A DNA stretch of 64,000 bases from an uncultured Schlesneria sp. (GTDB lineage Bacteria > Planctomycetota > Planctomycetia > Planctomycetales > Planctomycetaceae). The notes below the pieces were generated by a model that saw nothing but the letters and a program-made list of their open reading frames with translations, searched no databases and was not told the origin of the DNA. A program made the position numbers and the translations under genes. The stretch is taken from positions 1 through 64,000 of the forward strand of contig CAIQIR010000079.1 in NCBI GenBank assembly GCA_903871875.1. The letters are read 5' to 3'. Shown piece after piece: positions 36,388 to 45,749 of this stretch (positions are counted from its first letter, which is position 1; each line of letters begins with the position of its first letter).

Positions 36388-37800
36388 ATGTTGGCTCGAA
36401 CTTCAAATTGCGATCAGGAACGACTGCGAAAGTCGCTCGACGGCGGATTGCCGGAAGCAACCGAACGCGAGATGGCCCAGCACCTGGAAACGTGTGCCAC
36501 CTGCCGGCAGCAGATGGAGCGCTTGGCGGCGGACGAGAACTGGTGGATGGAAACTCGCGAGGCGTTGTCCGCGATCGCCGCGGATCACGACGACGTGTGG
36601 GACGGATTCGGTTCGCAAGCGGGCCAAGGCGGTGTCCCTTCGGTCCCGTTGGACTTTCTCGCGCCTTCCGCCAATCCGGCGATGCTCGGGCGGCTGGGAG
36701 AATTCGAAATCCTCGAAGAAATCGGCTGCGGCGGCATGGGGATCGTGCTCAAGGGATACGATCAGGAACTGAATCGATACGTCGCGGTCAAGGTTTTGCA
36801 TCCGTTCTGTGCGACCAGTGCGGCCGGACGGCGTCGATTTGTCCGCGAGGCTCAAGCCGCGGCGGCGATCGTACATCAACATGTGGTCGCCATTCACTCG
36901 GTCGATGCGAATCACCATCCTCCCTATCTAGTCATGGCCTTTGTCCCGGGTGAATCACTGCAGCAGCGACTTCATCGACACGGCCCACTGGAACTGGTCG
37001 ACGCTCTGCGGATCGGCCAGCAGGTGGCCGAGGGGCTCGCGGCCGCGCATGCGCAAGGGCTGGTCCACCGCGATATCAAGCCGGGGAATATCCTGCTGGA
37101 ACGGAATGTCGAACGGGTCTTGTTGACGGATTTTGGTCTCGCTCGTGCGGCCGACGACGCCAGCCTGACCCGCAGCGGCGTCATTGCGGGGACACCGCAG
37201 TACATGTCACCGGAACAGGCGCGCGGCGACCAGGTTGATCACCGGACCGATCTGTTCAGTCTGGGGACGGTGCTGTACACGATGCTCGCCGGGCATTCGC
37301 CGTTTCGCGCCGAATCGGCGATGGGCGTACTGCGCCGGGTCTGCGAAGATACACCGCGTCCGCTGCGCGAAGTCAATCCGCACGTCCCGCAGTGGCTGGA
37401 AGCCTTCATCGCCCAACTGCAGGCCAAGTCGGCCGCCGATCGCTTCGAGAACGCGGCACAGGTGGCGACGTTGTTGAAACAGGCATTGGCACACGTTCAG
37501 CAACCGACGCTTGTCCCGTTGCCCGAGGAACTGGTCGCGCTGAACAAACGACCCGAACCACCACGACGAAAGTGGTGGTTCCGCTTTGCCGGGGTGCTGC
37601 TGTTTGTGGGAGCTGTCCTGCTCGTCAGTCACTTCCTAACTCCAAACGCGGATCGTCACGAGACCACGGACGACAATTCATCCCGCGAATCACTGCCGCA
37701 GGGCCTGATCACGGCGGAATCTTGGGATGACGGTGTTCAACCAGAAGTAGAACAGATTCGCGAAGCACTCCGACAATGGGAAGCGGATGCGGAGTTTTAA
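36388..37800 (+). CDS. Ser/Thr protein kinase with anti-sigma zinc finger
   Basis: 470 residues, membrane anchored. The N-terminus has an anti-sigma zinc-finger pattern, His32-x3-Cys36-x2-Cys39 (QHLETCATC). The kinase domain (about 105-370) has IGCGGMGIVLKG, Lys135 in VAVKVL, HRDIKPGN (Asp229), DFG at 248-250 and GTPQYMSPEQARG. One membrane helix lies at about 393-415 (WWFRFAGVLLFVGAVLLVSH), leaving only 55 residues outside, so the sensor part is small. It likely binds the upstream sigma factor through the zinc finger and phosphorylates it or another partner; this is inferred. A decayed copy of its 3' end lies downstream at 40379-40550. Confidence 0.94.
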   Translation: MLARTSNCDQERLRKSLDGGLPEATEREMAQHLETCATCRQQMERLAADENWWMETREALSAIAADHDDVWDGFGSQAGQGGVPSVPLDFLAPSANPAMLGRLGEFEILEEIGCGGMGIVLKGYDQELNRYVAVKVLHPFCATSAAGRRRFVREAQAAAAIVHQHVVAIHSVDANHHPPYLVMAFVPGESLQQRLHRHGPLELVDALRIGQQVAEGLAAAHAQGLVHRDIKPGNILLERNVERVLLTDFGLARAADDASLTRSGVIAGTPQYMSPEQARGDQVDHRTDLFSLGTVLYTMLAGHSPFRAESAMGVLRRVCEDTPRPLREVNPHVPQWLEAFIAQLQAKSAADRFENAAQVATLLKQALAHVQQPTLVPLPEELVALNKRPEPPRRKWWFRFAGVLLFVGAVLLVSHFLTPNADRHETTDDNSSRESLPQGLITAESWDDGVQPEVEQIREALRQWEADAEF

Positions 37801-37965
37801 GGATCGATGATGGGGACGAATGTCCCCGGGAAGATCAGGCGACGGCCGAACGGCCAACCTGGTTTACGCAGCAAACATCAGACTCGGCAGAAGCCTTGTC
37901 CTTCCGCAGTCGTGCTATGGCACGGATCAGGACGAAGCAATTCCGCGAGTAAAAAAGGGAATGTG

Positions 37966-40329
37966 ATGAGCCATCAATCGAGAATACGTCGCTGGGCGAT
38001 CAATCGTTTTCGGACTCATGCCGGAATGATTACCCTCAGCCTCGCGCTGATCTGTTGGGCTTCTTCCGCCGCCGCACAGGTCGGGGAGCAACAGCCATCG
38101 CCAGCGCCGGTCTTCGATTCTCCGGTCGCTGGCGAAAACTCCTTTGAGACCTTTCCATCGCAAGATCGCAACGTCGTCGAGCAGGCGGAAATCGCCAAGC
38201 AGCGGGCGGAAATCGCTAAGCAGCGGGCGGACATCGCCAAGCAACGTGCGGACGGGCTGCTGTCGGATCAATTTGAACTTCAAATTGAACTTCAAAAACT
38301 GCAAGAATCGGTGGGGCCGGAACATCCCCGGATTCGACAGATCCAAGCTCGCATCAAACGGGAGCAGAAAGCGCTGCTTGAGCTTCAGAAGATTCGGAAG
38401 AATTTGCTGCTGATCAAGGTGCCCGACCGCGACCCCAAGGAACTCGCCCAATTGCTGCTCGATCTGTACGGCCAAAACGTGCATGTCGCAGTGTATGAAC
38501 CCCGCAGCAGTATTGTGCTCACCGTCACCCAGAGCCTCACAACCAGTGAAGCACAAGCACTGTTGGCCGAGGTCGCCGGCACCGCGAAGCGGCTGGAACC
38601 CGCTTCGATCGTGATGGATCAGGCCCCGTCCGTCGACGGCTTTCCCACGGACGAACAAGACTCGGCCTTGGATCGCGAAGCGAAACGACTGGCCTCACTG
38701 CTTCGCAGCGCCCAGCCTCAGGATCAGGCCGGGCTGAGAAAAGAACTGCAGGCGGTCACGGAAAAGCAGTTTGATTATCGACAGCAACGTCGCCAACAAG
38801 AATTCGACCTTCTGACAGAACGAGTCGAACGACTGAAATCCGTGCATGCCCGCCGCCAGAAAAACAAGACCGAAGTCATCCAGCGCCGCATCAACGAGTT
38901 GCTCGATCCCGATCTTCGCTGGGACGGTTCTTCGGTAGGTGAAAATGAGTCGCTGACCAAGTCCGAACCACCGAACGACAGCCAAGACGCGACGGTTGAG
39001 AAAAGCGTACCGGATGCCGTTCTTCAGCCGCTCGTGCCAAAAAAAGCCGGAGGAGCCCAGCCAACCTATGACGGGATGACGCTGGCCGACTCGCTCCGCG
39101 CGATGGACACCGAACGAAATAAAGAGAAGTTGGCGACCGCAGTGATGGCCGCCAATCACTTGATCGATCAAGGTGATCCGCTGGAGATCGTCCAGACAAC
39201 GCTGCGCATGATGCGGGTACAAGGAACCCAAACTTTCGGATCTCCGGCCGACATCAGAATTTCGGGTGGCGCGGTTGTCTTATTGGAGGATCTTCCGAGC
39301 GACATCGTGGTTGCCGCACTGATCGGAGAAATGTCCTCGGCGAATTTGCGACAGCCGATGCGAGAATTCTTCTCTTATTTCATTTCGTCCATTGCGAGGA
39401 CGGACGGAACTCCCGCGAACCCTCAACCTTCGTTTGAAACTCGAAGCTGGCTCCGTTCCAGGATCGCGACGGAATCAACGCAGCGATTGAGGCAAGAAAT
39501 TCGTCGCCAATCTCGACGATTGATCAGCCTGTTGGTGAATAATGCGCGCCAAAATGTCAGCCAGACCGATCGTGTCCTGAGCGACGCTCGCCAGGTCCTT
39601 CAAATCAGTAATCAGCGCATCACAGCCTATCCAGATCTGCTGATCTTAGCGGAACGAGAATTCGCGAACTCTGAAACCGGGCCTTCCTATGAACTCCCGG
39701 TAAATGTCCAGCTTGCTGCCCTGCTATTGGGTGAATCTGGATTGCTAATTCCGGACCTATTCGCCTTCGCCCAGAAGCAGCTTCAGGAAGATAAGTCCTA
39801 TTCTGCTGGCATTGATCTCTTCGCGGCCATCGCGCCCTGGTCTCCTGAAGCGGTTAACTTTCTGCACCAATCGCTGCGAGACGATTGGGCGGCCTTCTTG
39901 ACGACGAATAATGAAAACGCATCGGTACAAGACGACTTGGACCGCCTCTTGAGACAGAAACCCCAGAATCAAGAGGTCGATAGTTCAATTGCGTCCGAAG
40001 TGGGGCAACTCAAAGAACTTCGACGAAAGACGAACGACCGAACGAATCTGCTGAAGCGCCACTTTTTTTTACTGGTCAGAACGCTCGGCAATATTGGCGC
40101 TCCCGCTAAAACGTCAATTCCACTGTTGCGAAAGCTTGTCGAATCGGACGATGCGGTTTTTAACAACAGTGAGCGTGAAACGTGGTACGGGATGGGTGTG
40201 GCGATTGATCATAGGACACTGCAGCAATGGGCCAGCGACGCCATCAAACAGATCGACGAGTCAAAACCCAAGCCGGAACCGAAACCATTGCCCGAAGACA
40301 ATGGAACTGAATCGCCGAGAGTGAAATGA
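37966..40329 (+). CDS. Secreted coiled-coil and secretin-N-like protein, copy 1
   Basis: About 787 residues. Signal peptide (MITLSLALICWASSAAAQ), then a coiled coil with a triple AEIAKQR heptad (38185-38247) and GPEHPRIRQIQARIKREQK, as in polysaccharide-chain regulators. Next is a domain resembling the short N1/NolW fold of secretins (LLIKVPDRDPKELAQLLLDL, then QNVHVAVYEPRSSIVLTVTQ). The rest (about 240-787) is helical with no known motif and a charged Pro/Glu tail. A longer frame to 37807 is open, but the ATG at 37966 has AGGGA at 5 nt and starts the signal peptide. It follows the kinase by 165 nt. Function unknown. Confidence 0.87.
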   Translation: MSHQSRIRRWAINRFRTHAGMITLSLALICWASSAAAQVGEQQPSPAPVFDSPVAGENSFETFPSQDRNVVEQAEIAKQRAEIAKQRADIAKQRADGLLSDQFELQIELQKLQESVGPEHPRIRQIQARIKREQKALLELQKIRKNLLLIKVPDRDPKELAQLLLDLYGQNVHVAVYEPRSSIVLTVTQSLTTSEAQALLAEVAGTAKRLEPASIVMDQAPSVDGFPTDEQDSALDREAKRLASLLRSAQPQDQAGLRKELQAVTEKQFDYRQQRRQQEFDLLTERVERLKSVHARRQKNKTEVIQRRINELLDPDLRWDGSSVGENESLTKSEPPNDSQDATVEKSVPDAVLQPLVPKKAGGAQPTYDGMTLADSLRAMDTERNKEKLATAVMAANHLIDQGDPLEIVQTTLRMMRVQGTQTFGSPADIRISGGAVVLLEDLPSDIVVAALIGEMSSANLRQPMREFFSYFISSIARTDGTPANPQPSFETRSWLRSRIATESTQRLRQEIRRQSRRLISLLVNNARQNVSQTDRVLSDARQVLQISNQRITAYPDLLILAEREFANSETGPSYELPVNVQLAALLLGESGLLIPDLFAFAQKQLQEDKSYSAGIDLFAAIAPWSPEAVNFLHQSLRDDWAAFLTTNNENASVQDDLDRLLRQKPQNQEVDSSIASEVGQLKELRRKTNDRTNLLKRHFFLLVRTLGNIGAPAKTSIPLLRKLVESDDAVFNNSERETWYGMGVAIDHRTLQQWASDAIKQIDESKPKPEPKPLPEDNGTESPRVK
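38185..38247 (+). repeat. Three 21-bp heptad-coding repeats
   Basis: Units at 38185-38205, 38206-38226 and 38227-38247, each GCGGAMATCGCYAAGCARCGK, encode AEIAKQR, AEIAKQR, ADIAKQR. The unit is one heptad, so expansion lengthens a coiled coil without changing the frame. The paralog at 40716 has no such run. Confidence 0.9.
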
Positions 40330-40715
40330 GCGACGCACAAACGAATGGTGAATGTGCGATCACCACGGTGTGGCGGCCATCACGTGCCCAATCAAAATGG
40401 GGATCGTCACGATACGATACCAGGCACCTGATCTCGCGAATCACTGCCCGCTGCTCTCACAACAAAGGAACGGTGGAGTGACAGTGTGCAACAGGAAGTC
40501 GAACCGATTCGCGAAATACGCCGCAATGGGAATCGGATGCGGAGTTCTGAGGATCAATGACAGGGCCAATACCCACGAAAGGGCCGACGACCACCGGGTC
40601 GTGAACCTGGTCAATGCAGCAAACAATCAGACTCGGCAAAAGCCTTGTCCTGCCGCAGTCGCACGGTGACTCGGATCAGGATGAAGCGATTCCGCGAAGG
40701 AAAAAAGGACATACG
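40330..40715. other. Intergenic region between copies 1 and 2
   Basis: 386 nt. The region from about 40379 to 40550 is the decayed kinase end, and 40551-40715 matches the leader of copy 1 (same offset of 2750). So all of it derives from the duplication. No terminator or promoter is evident. Confidence 0.8.
40379..40550 (+). pseudogene. Decayed duplicate of the kinase 3' end
   Basis: This intergenic stretch lines up with the kinase coding region 37628-37800 at a constant offset of 2751 nt (for example GGATCGTCACGA at 37650 and 40401, CGCGAATCACTGCC at 37684 and 40435, GAAGTAGAACAGATTCGCGA against GAAGTCGAACCGATTCGCGA). One deleted base shifts the offset to 2750 before the stop at 40550. The same offset continues through the start of copy 2 at 40716. 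So the tandem duplication carried a kinase tail with it. Confidence 0.85.
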
Positions 40716-43127
40716 ATGAGCCATCAATCGAGAACGCAACGCCGGATAACCATTCGTCTGCGGTCACTCACCGCCATGATTTACGTCAGCCTCGCGCTGA
40801 TCTGTCTGGCCTGTTCCACCACAGGACTGCTCGCGCAAAGTCAGCCTCAGAAAACGCCGGTCCCCGATCCTCCCGTGGACGGAGAAAAGCCCCGCGCGGT
40901 GACGGCCGCGAAAGTGCGCGCCGTCGTCGATCAGGCTGATGCCGTTACGAAGCGCGCGGACTCGTTGCTGTCGGATCAAATTGAACTGCAGCAACTGCAA
41001 AAATCGTTAGGGCCGGAACATCCCCGGATTCACCAGATCCAGGCTCGTATCAAACTGACGCAAGAATGGCTGGCCGAGCATCATAAGAATCAGAAGAAAG
41101 TGCTGCTAATCAAGGTGCCGGGGCGCGACCCGAAAGAGATCGCTCAATTGTTGACCGATCTATACGGCGAAAAAGTGAAGGTCGTGGTGGATGCGCCAAC
41201 CAGCACGGTGTTGCTCGCTGTCACCCAATCGAAAACGGCAGGTGAAACACAAGCGCTACTGACCGAGATCGAAGCCACCGCCAAGCGGCTGGAACCGGTG
41301 TCGATCGTGACCAGTCAGACGTCGATCATTCCGCAGCCGCCGGTCGACACGTTCCCCACGGACGAACAAGACTCGGCCCTGGATCGCGAAGCCAGGCGAC
41401 TGGCCGCGCAACTGCGCCGCGCCAAGCCCGACGATCAGGCCGGGCTGAGAAAAGAACTGGAAGCGGTCACGGAGAAGCAATTCGAATATCGGCAGCAACG
41501 TCGTCAACAAGAATTCGAAGTCTTGGCTGAACGCGTTGAACGATTGAAAGCGGTGCACGCCCGCCGCCAGAAGAATAAGACCGAAGTCATCCAGCGTCGG
41601 ATCAAAGAGTTACTCGATCCCGATGCTGATCTCCGCTGGGAAGGTTCTTTCGCCGCAGAAAACGAATTGCTGACCAAGTCCGAACCAGCGAATTCGAACG
41701 CTGACTGGACGGTTTCGAAAAGATTGTCGGAAGCCGCTTCTGGGCCGCTGGAACCCAAAAAATTCGAAGAAGCTCAACAGACCTATGATGGGATGACATT
41801 GGCTGAGGCGCTCCGCGTGATGGCGACGGAACGAAATAAAGAGAAGCTGCCCGTTCCGATATTGGCCGTCACTCATTTGATCGATCAAGGTGATCCGCGG
41901 GAGATCGTACGAACGACGTTGCGCATGATGCGGTCACAAGGAACATCGGTTTTTCGAGATGCGTCCGATAGCAGTATCTTCAGTGGCGCTGCCGTCTTGC
42001 TGGAGGATCTGCCCAGCGACATCGTGGTTGCCGAATTGATTGACGAAATGTCGTCAGCCAATTTGCGACAGCCGATGCGAGAATTCTTCTCTTATTTCAT
42101 TTCGTGGCTTCCGAGAACCGATCAACCTGTCCCGACCTACCACTTCTCGATCGAACAGCGGATCAATAACGCCGGAGGTGTCGCGACGGAATCGACTCAT
42201 CGATTAACGCAGGAAATCCGTCGGCGATCGCGGCGATTGATCAGCCTGTTGGTGAATCTCGCTGCTCAAAACGTGGATCAAACTGATCGTATCCTGGGCG
42301 ATGCTCGCCAGATCCTGCGGATCAGCAAGCAGCCCCTGACAACCTACCCTGACCTGATTCCGCTGGTCGAACGAGCGTTTGACAATGCGGAAACGGAAGT
42401 ACCCAATCAGTCCAGTATGAAAGCAAGCGCTGCGGTTCTCTTGCTTGGTGAATCGGGGCTGCGGGTCCCGGATGTCTTGGCGTTTGCCAAAAAGCTCTAT
42501 CAGAATGAGCAATCGTATCTGACCAGCCTCGACGTCTTTGTCGCCATCGCACCCTATTCTCCCGAAGCGGTAAACTTTCTGAATGAATCTTTGGGGGGCG
42601 ATGGTGCCGCCTTGGTGACCGTCAGCGGCGAAAACGCAGCGCTGAGAGACGAATTGCAAAGATTCACGGACTCAGAAGGTGACCGGCCGGCCGATTCCAA
42701 ACTGAAGCAACTCGATGAGCTTCTGCAAAAGAATTGGAAACAAGAGAATCTGCTAAAACGCCACTGCTTTTTATTGGTCAAAACGCTCGGCAGAATTGGT
42801 ATTCCCGCGACAACATCAATTCCATTGTTGCGCAATCTTGTCAAATCAAGCGACGCTAAATTTACCGACAATGATCCAGCGATCTGGGCTGGTGTGACTG
42901 GGATGGGTGGTGGGATGGGTGGTGGGATGGGTGGTGGAATGGGTGGTGGAATGGGTGGTGGAATGGGTGGTGGAATGGGTGGTGGAATGGGTGGTGGGAT
43001 GGGAAATCAGAAAACACTGCAACAGTGGGCCAGCGACGCCATCAAGCAGATTGAAGAAGCGAAACCCAAACCGGAGCCAGAACCATTGCCTGAAGACGAT
43101 GGAGCTGAAGCGCCGAGTGTGAAATGA
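40716..43127 (+). CDS. Secreted coiled-coil and secretin-N-like protein, copy 2
   Basis: About 803 residues, a paralog of the preceding gene over its whole length. Signal peptide (MIYVSLALICLACSTTGLLA), coiled coil (LGPEHPRIHQIQARIKLTQE), secretin-N-like domain (LLIKVPGRDPKEIAQLLTDL, then VKVVVDAPTSTVLLAVTQSK) and the long helical part are all kept, as is the tail (TLQQWASDAIKQIEEAKPKP). Before this tail it has eight Met-Gly-Gly-Gly units that copy 1 lacks. The ATG at 40716 corresponds exactly to that of copy 1. The good preservation of both frames suggests that both are functional. Function unknown. Confidence 0.87.
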   Translation: MSHQSRTQRRITIRLRSLTAMIYVSLALICLACSTTGLLAQSQPQKTPVPDPPVDGEKPRAVTAAKVRAVVDQADAVTKRADSLLSDQIELQQLQKSLGPEHPRIHQIQARIKLTQEWLAEHHKNQKKVLLIKVPGRDPKEIAQLLTDLYGEKVKVVVDAPTSTVLLAVTQSKTAGETQALLTEIEATAKRLEPVSIVTSQTSIIPQPPVDTFPTDEQDSALDREARRLAAQLRRAKPDDQAGLRKELEAVTEKQFEYRQQRRQQEFEVLAERVERLKAVHARRQKNKTEVIQRRIKELLDPDADLRWEGSFAAENELLTKSEPANSNADWTVSKRLSEAASGPLEPKKFEEAQQTYDGMTLAEALRVMATERNKEKLPVPILAVTHLIDQGDPREIVRTTLRMMRSQGTSVFRDASDSSIFSGAAVLLEDLPSDIVVAELIDEMSSANLRQPMREFFSYFISWLPRTDQPVPTYHFSIEQRINNAGGVATESTHRLTQEIRRRSRRLISLLVNLAAQNVDQTDRILGDARQILRISKQPLTTYPDLIPLVERAFDNAETEVPNQSSMKASAAVLLLGESGLRVPDVLAFAKKLYQNEQSYLTSLDVFVAIAPYSPEAVNFLNESLGGDGAALVTVSGENAALRDELQRFTDSEGDRPADSKLKQLDELLQKNWKQENLLKRHCFLLVKTLGRIGIPATTSIPLLRNLVKSSDAKFTDNDPAIWAGVTGMGGGMGGGMGGGMGGGMGGGMGGGMGGGMGGGMGNQKTLQQWASDAIKQIEEAKPKPEPEPLPEDDGAEAPSVK
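42903..42998 (+). repeat. Eight 12-bp repeats coding Met-Gly-Gly-Gly
   Basis: Eight units of ATGGGTGGTGGR, in frame, encode (MGGG)8 near the C-terminus of copy 2. In copy 1 the matching site reads WYGMGVAIDHRTL, so the run grew from a short GMG seed after the duplication. Units differ only at the last base (G or A), which points to recent growth by slippage or unequal exchange. Confidence 0.95.
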
Positions 43128-43175
43128 CCGACTGGAACGATCGATACCCACAGAAAAAGTGGCATGGCCGGCGTC

Positions 43176-45482
43176 CTATTTTTTCGCGGGTTCCGCTCCC
43201 ATTTCAAACCGCAGCGTGCCGCCCTCGGCCAGCTCGGCATGCTGCAGCCAGTGACGGTCCAGCGGCTTGTCGTTCAACCAGACTTTTTGCACATAAGGAT
43301 GATTCGGAGCATTCTTCTCCACGATGATCGTCAAACGCTTGTCGAGCATCTGAACCTCGGCGCGGTCCCACAGTGGGCTGCCGATTTCATAACGGTCGGT
43401 CCCCGCCGTCGGAAAAATGCCAAGTGAACTCAGCACGTACCACGCCGAAAGCGTTCCCCCGTCATCGTTGCCATCGATGCCGTTTTCGCGATCGCCGTAT
43501 TTATTGTCCAGAATCCACCGCACCCACTTCTGCGTCAGGTCGGGGCGGTCGGCAAAGTTAAACAGATAAGCGGCGTAGATATCGGGTTGATTGCCATGCC
43601 AGTAAAACGCATTCGGAGTCAGACTGACTCCGGCGGGCGAACGACTGAAGAATTCGGTCAGTTGTTCTACGAAGTATTCGCGACTTTTGAACAGCTTGAC
43701 CACTTCCTCGGCGTCCGACGGAACACCCCATCGCCAGTGCCAGGCACTGCCTTCGACATAGGGGTGTGTAAATTTTCCCGAGATGTCGGTGTAGGTCAAC
43801 ATCTCGGGTTCGAAATCCGGGGTAAATTTCCCCTGGGAATCGCGGCCCTGGAAAAACTGCGTCTCGGGATTGAACAGGTTCCGATAGAAGCGGGCGTGCT
43901 TGTTGAACAGTTCCGCGTCTTCCGCATGACCCAAGGCCTGGGCCAACCGAGCGATCGAATGGTCCGAGTAACAGTATTCGATCGTACTGGCGACCGATTT
44001 CTTCATCAGGTCGGTCGGACAGTAGTCATATTTCAGATAGTGCTCGATACCGACCCGGCCCGAAAAGGGAGCTCCCTGCGGCACCGGGGCCAGCGCTGTT
44101 TTCTTCATGAACTGGAACGCCGCTTCGACGTCGAAGTCGCGAATGCCTTTCAGATACGATTCCGTAATCACCATGTCTGCCGGCGACCCGAACATCGATC
44201 CGGTGTAACCACCGCCCGACGGCCAGCGCGGCAGATATCCCCCCTGCTCGGCCATCTTCACCAGCGAGACCACCATGTCGCGTTGTTCGGGGCGGGCGAT
44301 CAGGTTGTACAGCGGATGAGTGGTGCGAAATGTGTCCCACAGCGACAGATCGGTGTAGTAGGTGAACCCCTCGGCCCGATGTACCTGACGATCAAACCCC
44401 AGATAGTCTCCGTTGACATCGTTGAACGCGGTGGGCATTTGCAGCGAATGGTACAGGGCCGTCCGGAAGATCGTGCGCTGTCGATCCGATCCGCCCGACA
44501 CCTTGATCAGCGACAACTTTTCTTCCCACTCGGCGACCGCTTTCGCCAGCACTTGATCGAAGTTCGCTGGCCCTGCTTCCTGTTCCAGATTCGCTCGAGC
44601 ATTGGCCAGACTGACGTACGAGATCGCCAGCTTCAGTTCCAGCGCGGGTTGTTTGGGATCGGCCGCGAACCCCAGGCTGACAGCAACGTCATCGCCGGCC
44701 GCGGACTTCTCGCCCGCCGTTTCGGTGTCTCCGACCCAGGTTCCGAACTGTTGAATCGGACGACTGAACCGGGCCACAAAATAACCCTTCAGCCCTCCGT
44801 AGCGCTTGGAGAAGGTGCCAAAGGTGACCACCGATCCTTCGACCTCGCCCGCTTCGGGCAGAATCTTGACTTCGCCCGCTTTGCAGTTCCCTTTCCCCAG
44901 CACACTGGTCACATCCAACAGGAAGTGCGGGGCTTGCGATTCGGGAAAGGTGTAGCGGTGCACGCCAACATGCCGAGTGGCCGTCAATTCCGCCGTAATC
45001 CCCTGCTTGGGCAGCGCCAGGCCATAGTAACCGGGAAAGGCCGTTTCCAACTGATGCGAGTAGTTCACGTTCAAGCCGCGGCGGTGCGATTTGGCATTCG
45101 TCGCAGTGGTCGGAATCACCAGAAAGTTTCCTCCGTCGGTGGCGCCCGTTCCCGCCAGACGTGTATGGCTGAATCCGAGAATCTTCGGATCGGGATAGTA
45201 GTAGCCGGAGGTATTCGTCGCTTTTTTACCTTGGGCCGAAACCGTATCGGGGCTCAGTCGGACCAGGCCAAAGGGCACCGTCGCACCCGGAAAATCAAAG
45301 GCACACAGGTAGGAAACACCGCCCGTGCCGATGAACGGATTGACGTCGCGGCCCAACTGTCCCGGTGCCACGGACGGCTGCGGCTTGGGCAGATCGGCAA
45401 ATACCGATGCCGTGCCGGAAGCCGCCAGGAACATCAGCGGGCAGACGGCCGACAACAGCAACGCAGAATTTCCGATCTTCAT
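43176..45482 (-). CDS. GH92 family alpha-mannosidase, secreted
   Basis: 768 residues, normal length. Exo-alpha-mannosidase family (mostly alpha-1,2), calcium dependent; acts outside the cytoplasm on mannans or N-glycans. Signal peptide at the N-terminus. Family motifs: GRDVNPFIGTGG, DFPGATVPFGLVRLSPDT, GFSHTRLAGTGATDGG, YTDLSLWDTFRTTHPLYNL, MFGSPADMVITESYLKG, and the catalytic GIDGNDDGGTLSAWYVLSS. It converges with copy 2 of the secretin-N-like gene (48-nt gap). Divergent from the M28 peptidase gene. Confidence 0.95.
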   Translation of the reverse strand: MKIGNSALLLSAVCPLMFLAASGTASVFADLPKPQPSVAPGQLGRDVNPFIGTGGVSYLCAFDFPGATVPFGLVRLSPDTVSAQGKKATNTSGYYYPDPKILGFSHTRLAGTGATDGGNFLVIPTTATNAKSHRRGLNVNYSHQLETAFPGYYGLALPKQGITAELTATRHVGVHRYTFPESQAPHFLLDVTSVLGKGNCKAGEVKILPEAGEVEGSVVTFGTFSKRYGGLKGYFVARFSRPIQQFGTWVGDTETAGEKSAAGDDVAVSLGFAADPKQPALELKLAISYVSLANARANLEQEAGPANFDQVLAKAVAEWEEKLSLIKVSGGSDRQRTIFRTALYHSLQMPTAFNDVNGDYLGFDRQVHRAEGFTYYTDLSLWDTFRTTHPLYNLIARPEQRDMVVSLVKMAEQGGYLPRWPSGGGYTGSMFGSPADMVITESYLKGIRDFDVEAAFQFMKKTALAPVPQGAPFSGRVGIEHYLKYDYCPTDLMKKSVASTIEYCYSDHSIARLAQALGHAEDAELFNKHARFYRNLFNPETQFFQGRDSQGKFTPDFEPEMLTYTDISGKFTHPYVEGSAWHWRWGVPSDAEEVVKLFKSREYFVEQLTEFFSRSPAGVSLTPNAFYWHGNQPDIYAAYLFNFADRPDLTQKWVRWILDNKYGDRENGIDGNDDGGTLSAWYVLSSLGIFPTAGTDRYEIGSPLWDRAEVQMLDKRLTIIVEKNAPNHPYVQKVWLNDKPLDRHWLQHAELAEGGTLRFEMGAEPAKK

Positions 45483-45749
45483 GACACAGATCCTTTAAGA
45501 GACAGCAGGTATGTAAATCCTGTTTCCACTCAGTCGAGGCGTTGCCAATGGTCGGCAGGGGTTGCCGACGGTATCACGCTGCGGACTGGAAACCAACCAG
45601 GGGGGCCAAACCAGCGGGTCGGGCGAGTGATTTCGAATTGTCGCTGCGGCGGGCCCAACCGTCCGCTTTCGACGCTTCTTCTTAACTACCCAACGACATA
45701 CAATCTGGTGTCAATGATGTCGTCGATCCACCTTGATTTAAGAGTGATC

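Noticed and set aside
43587-45749. Very long open frame upstream of the M28 peptidase
   Set aside because: It is antisense to the GH92 gene, whose motifs are certain; the frame is open only because of codon bias on the other strand.
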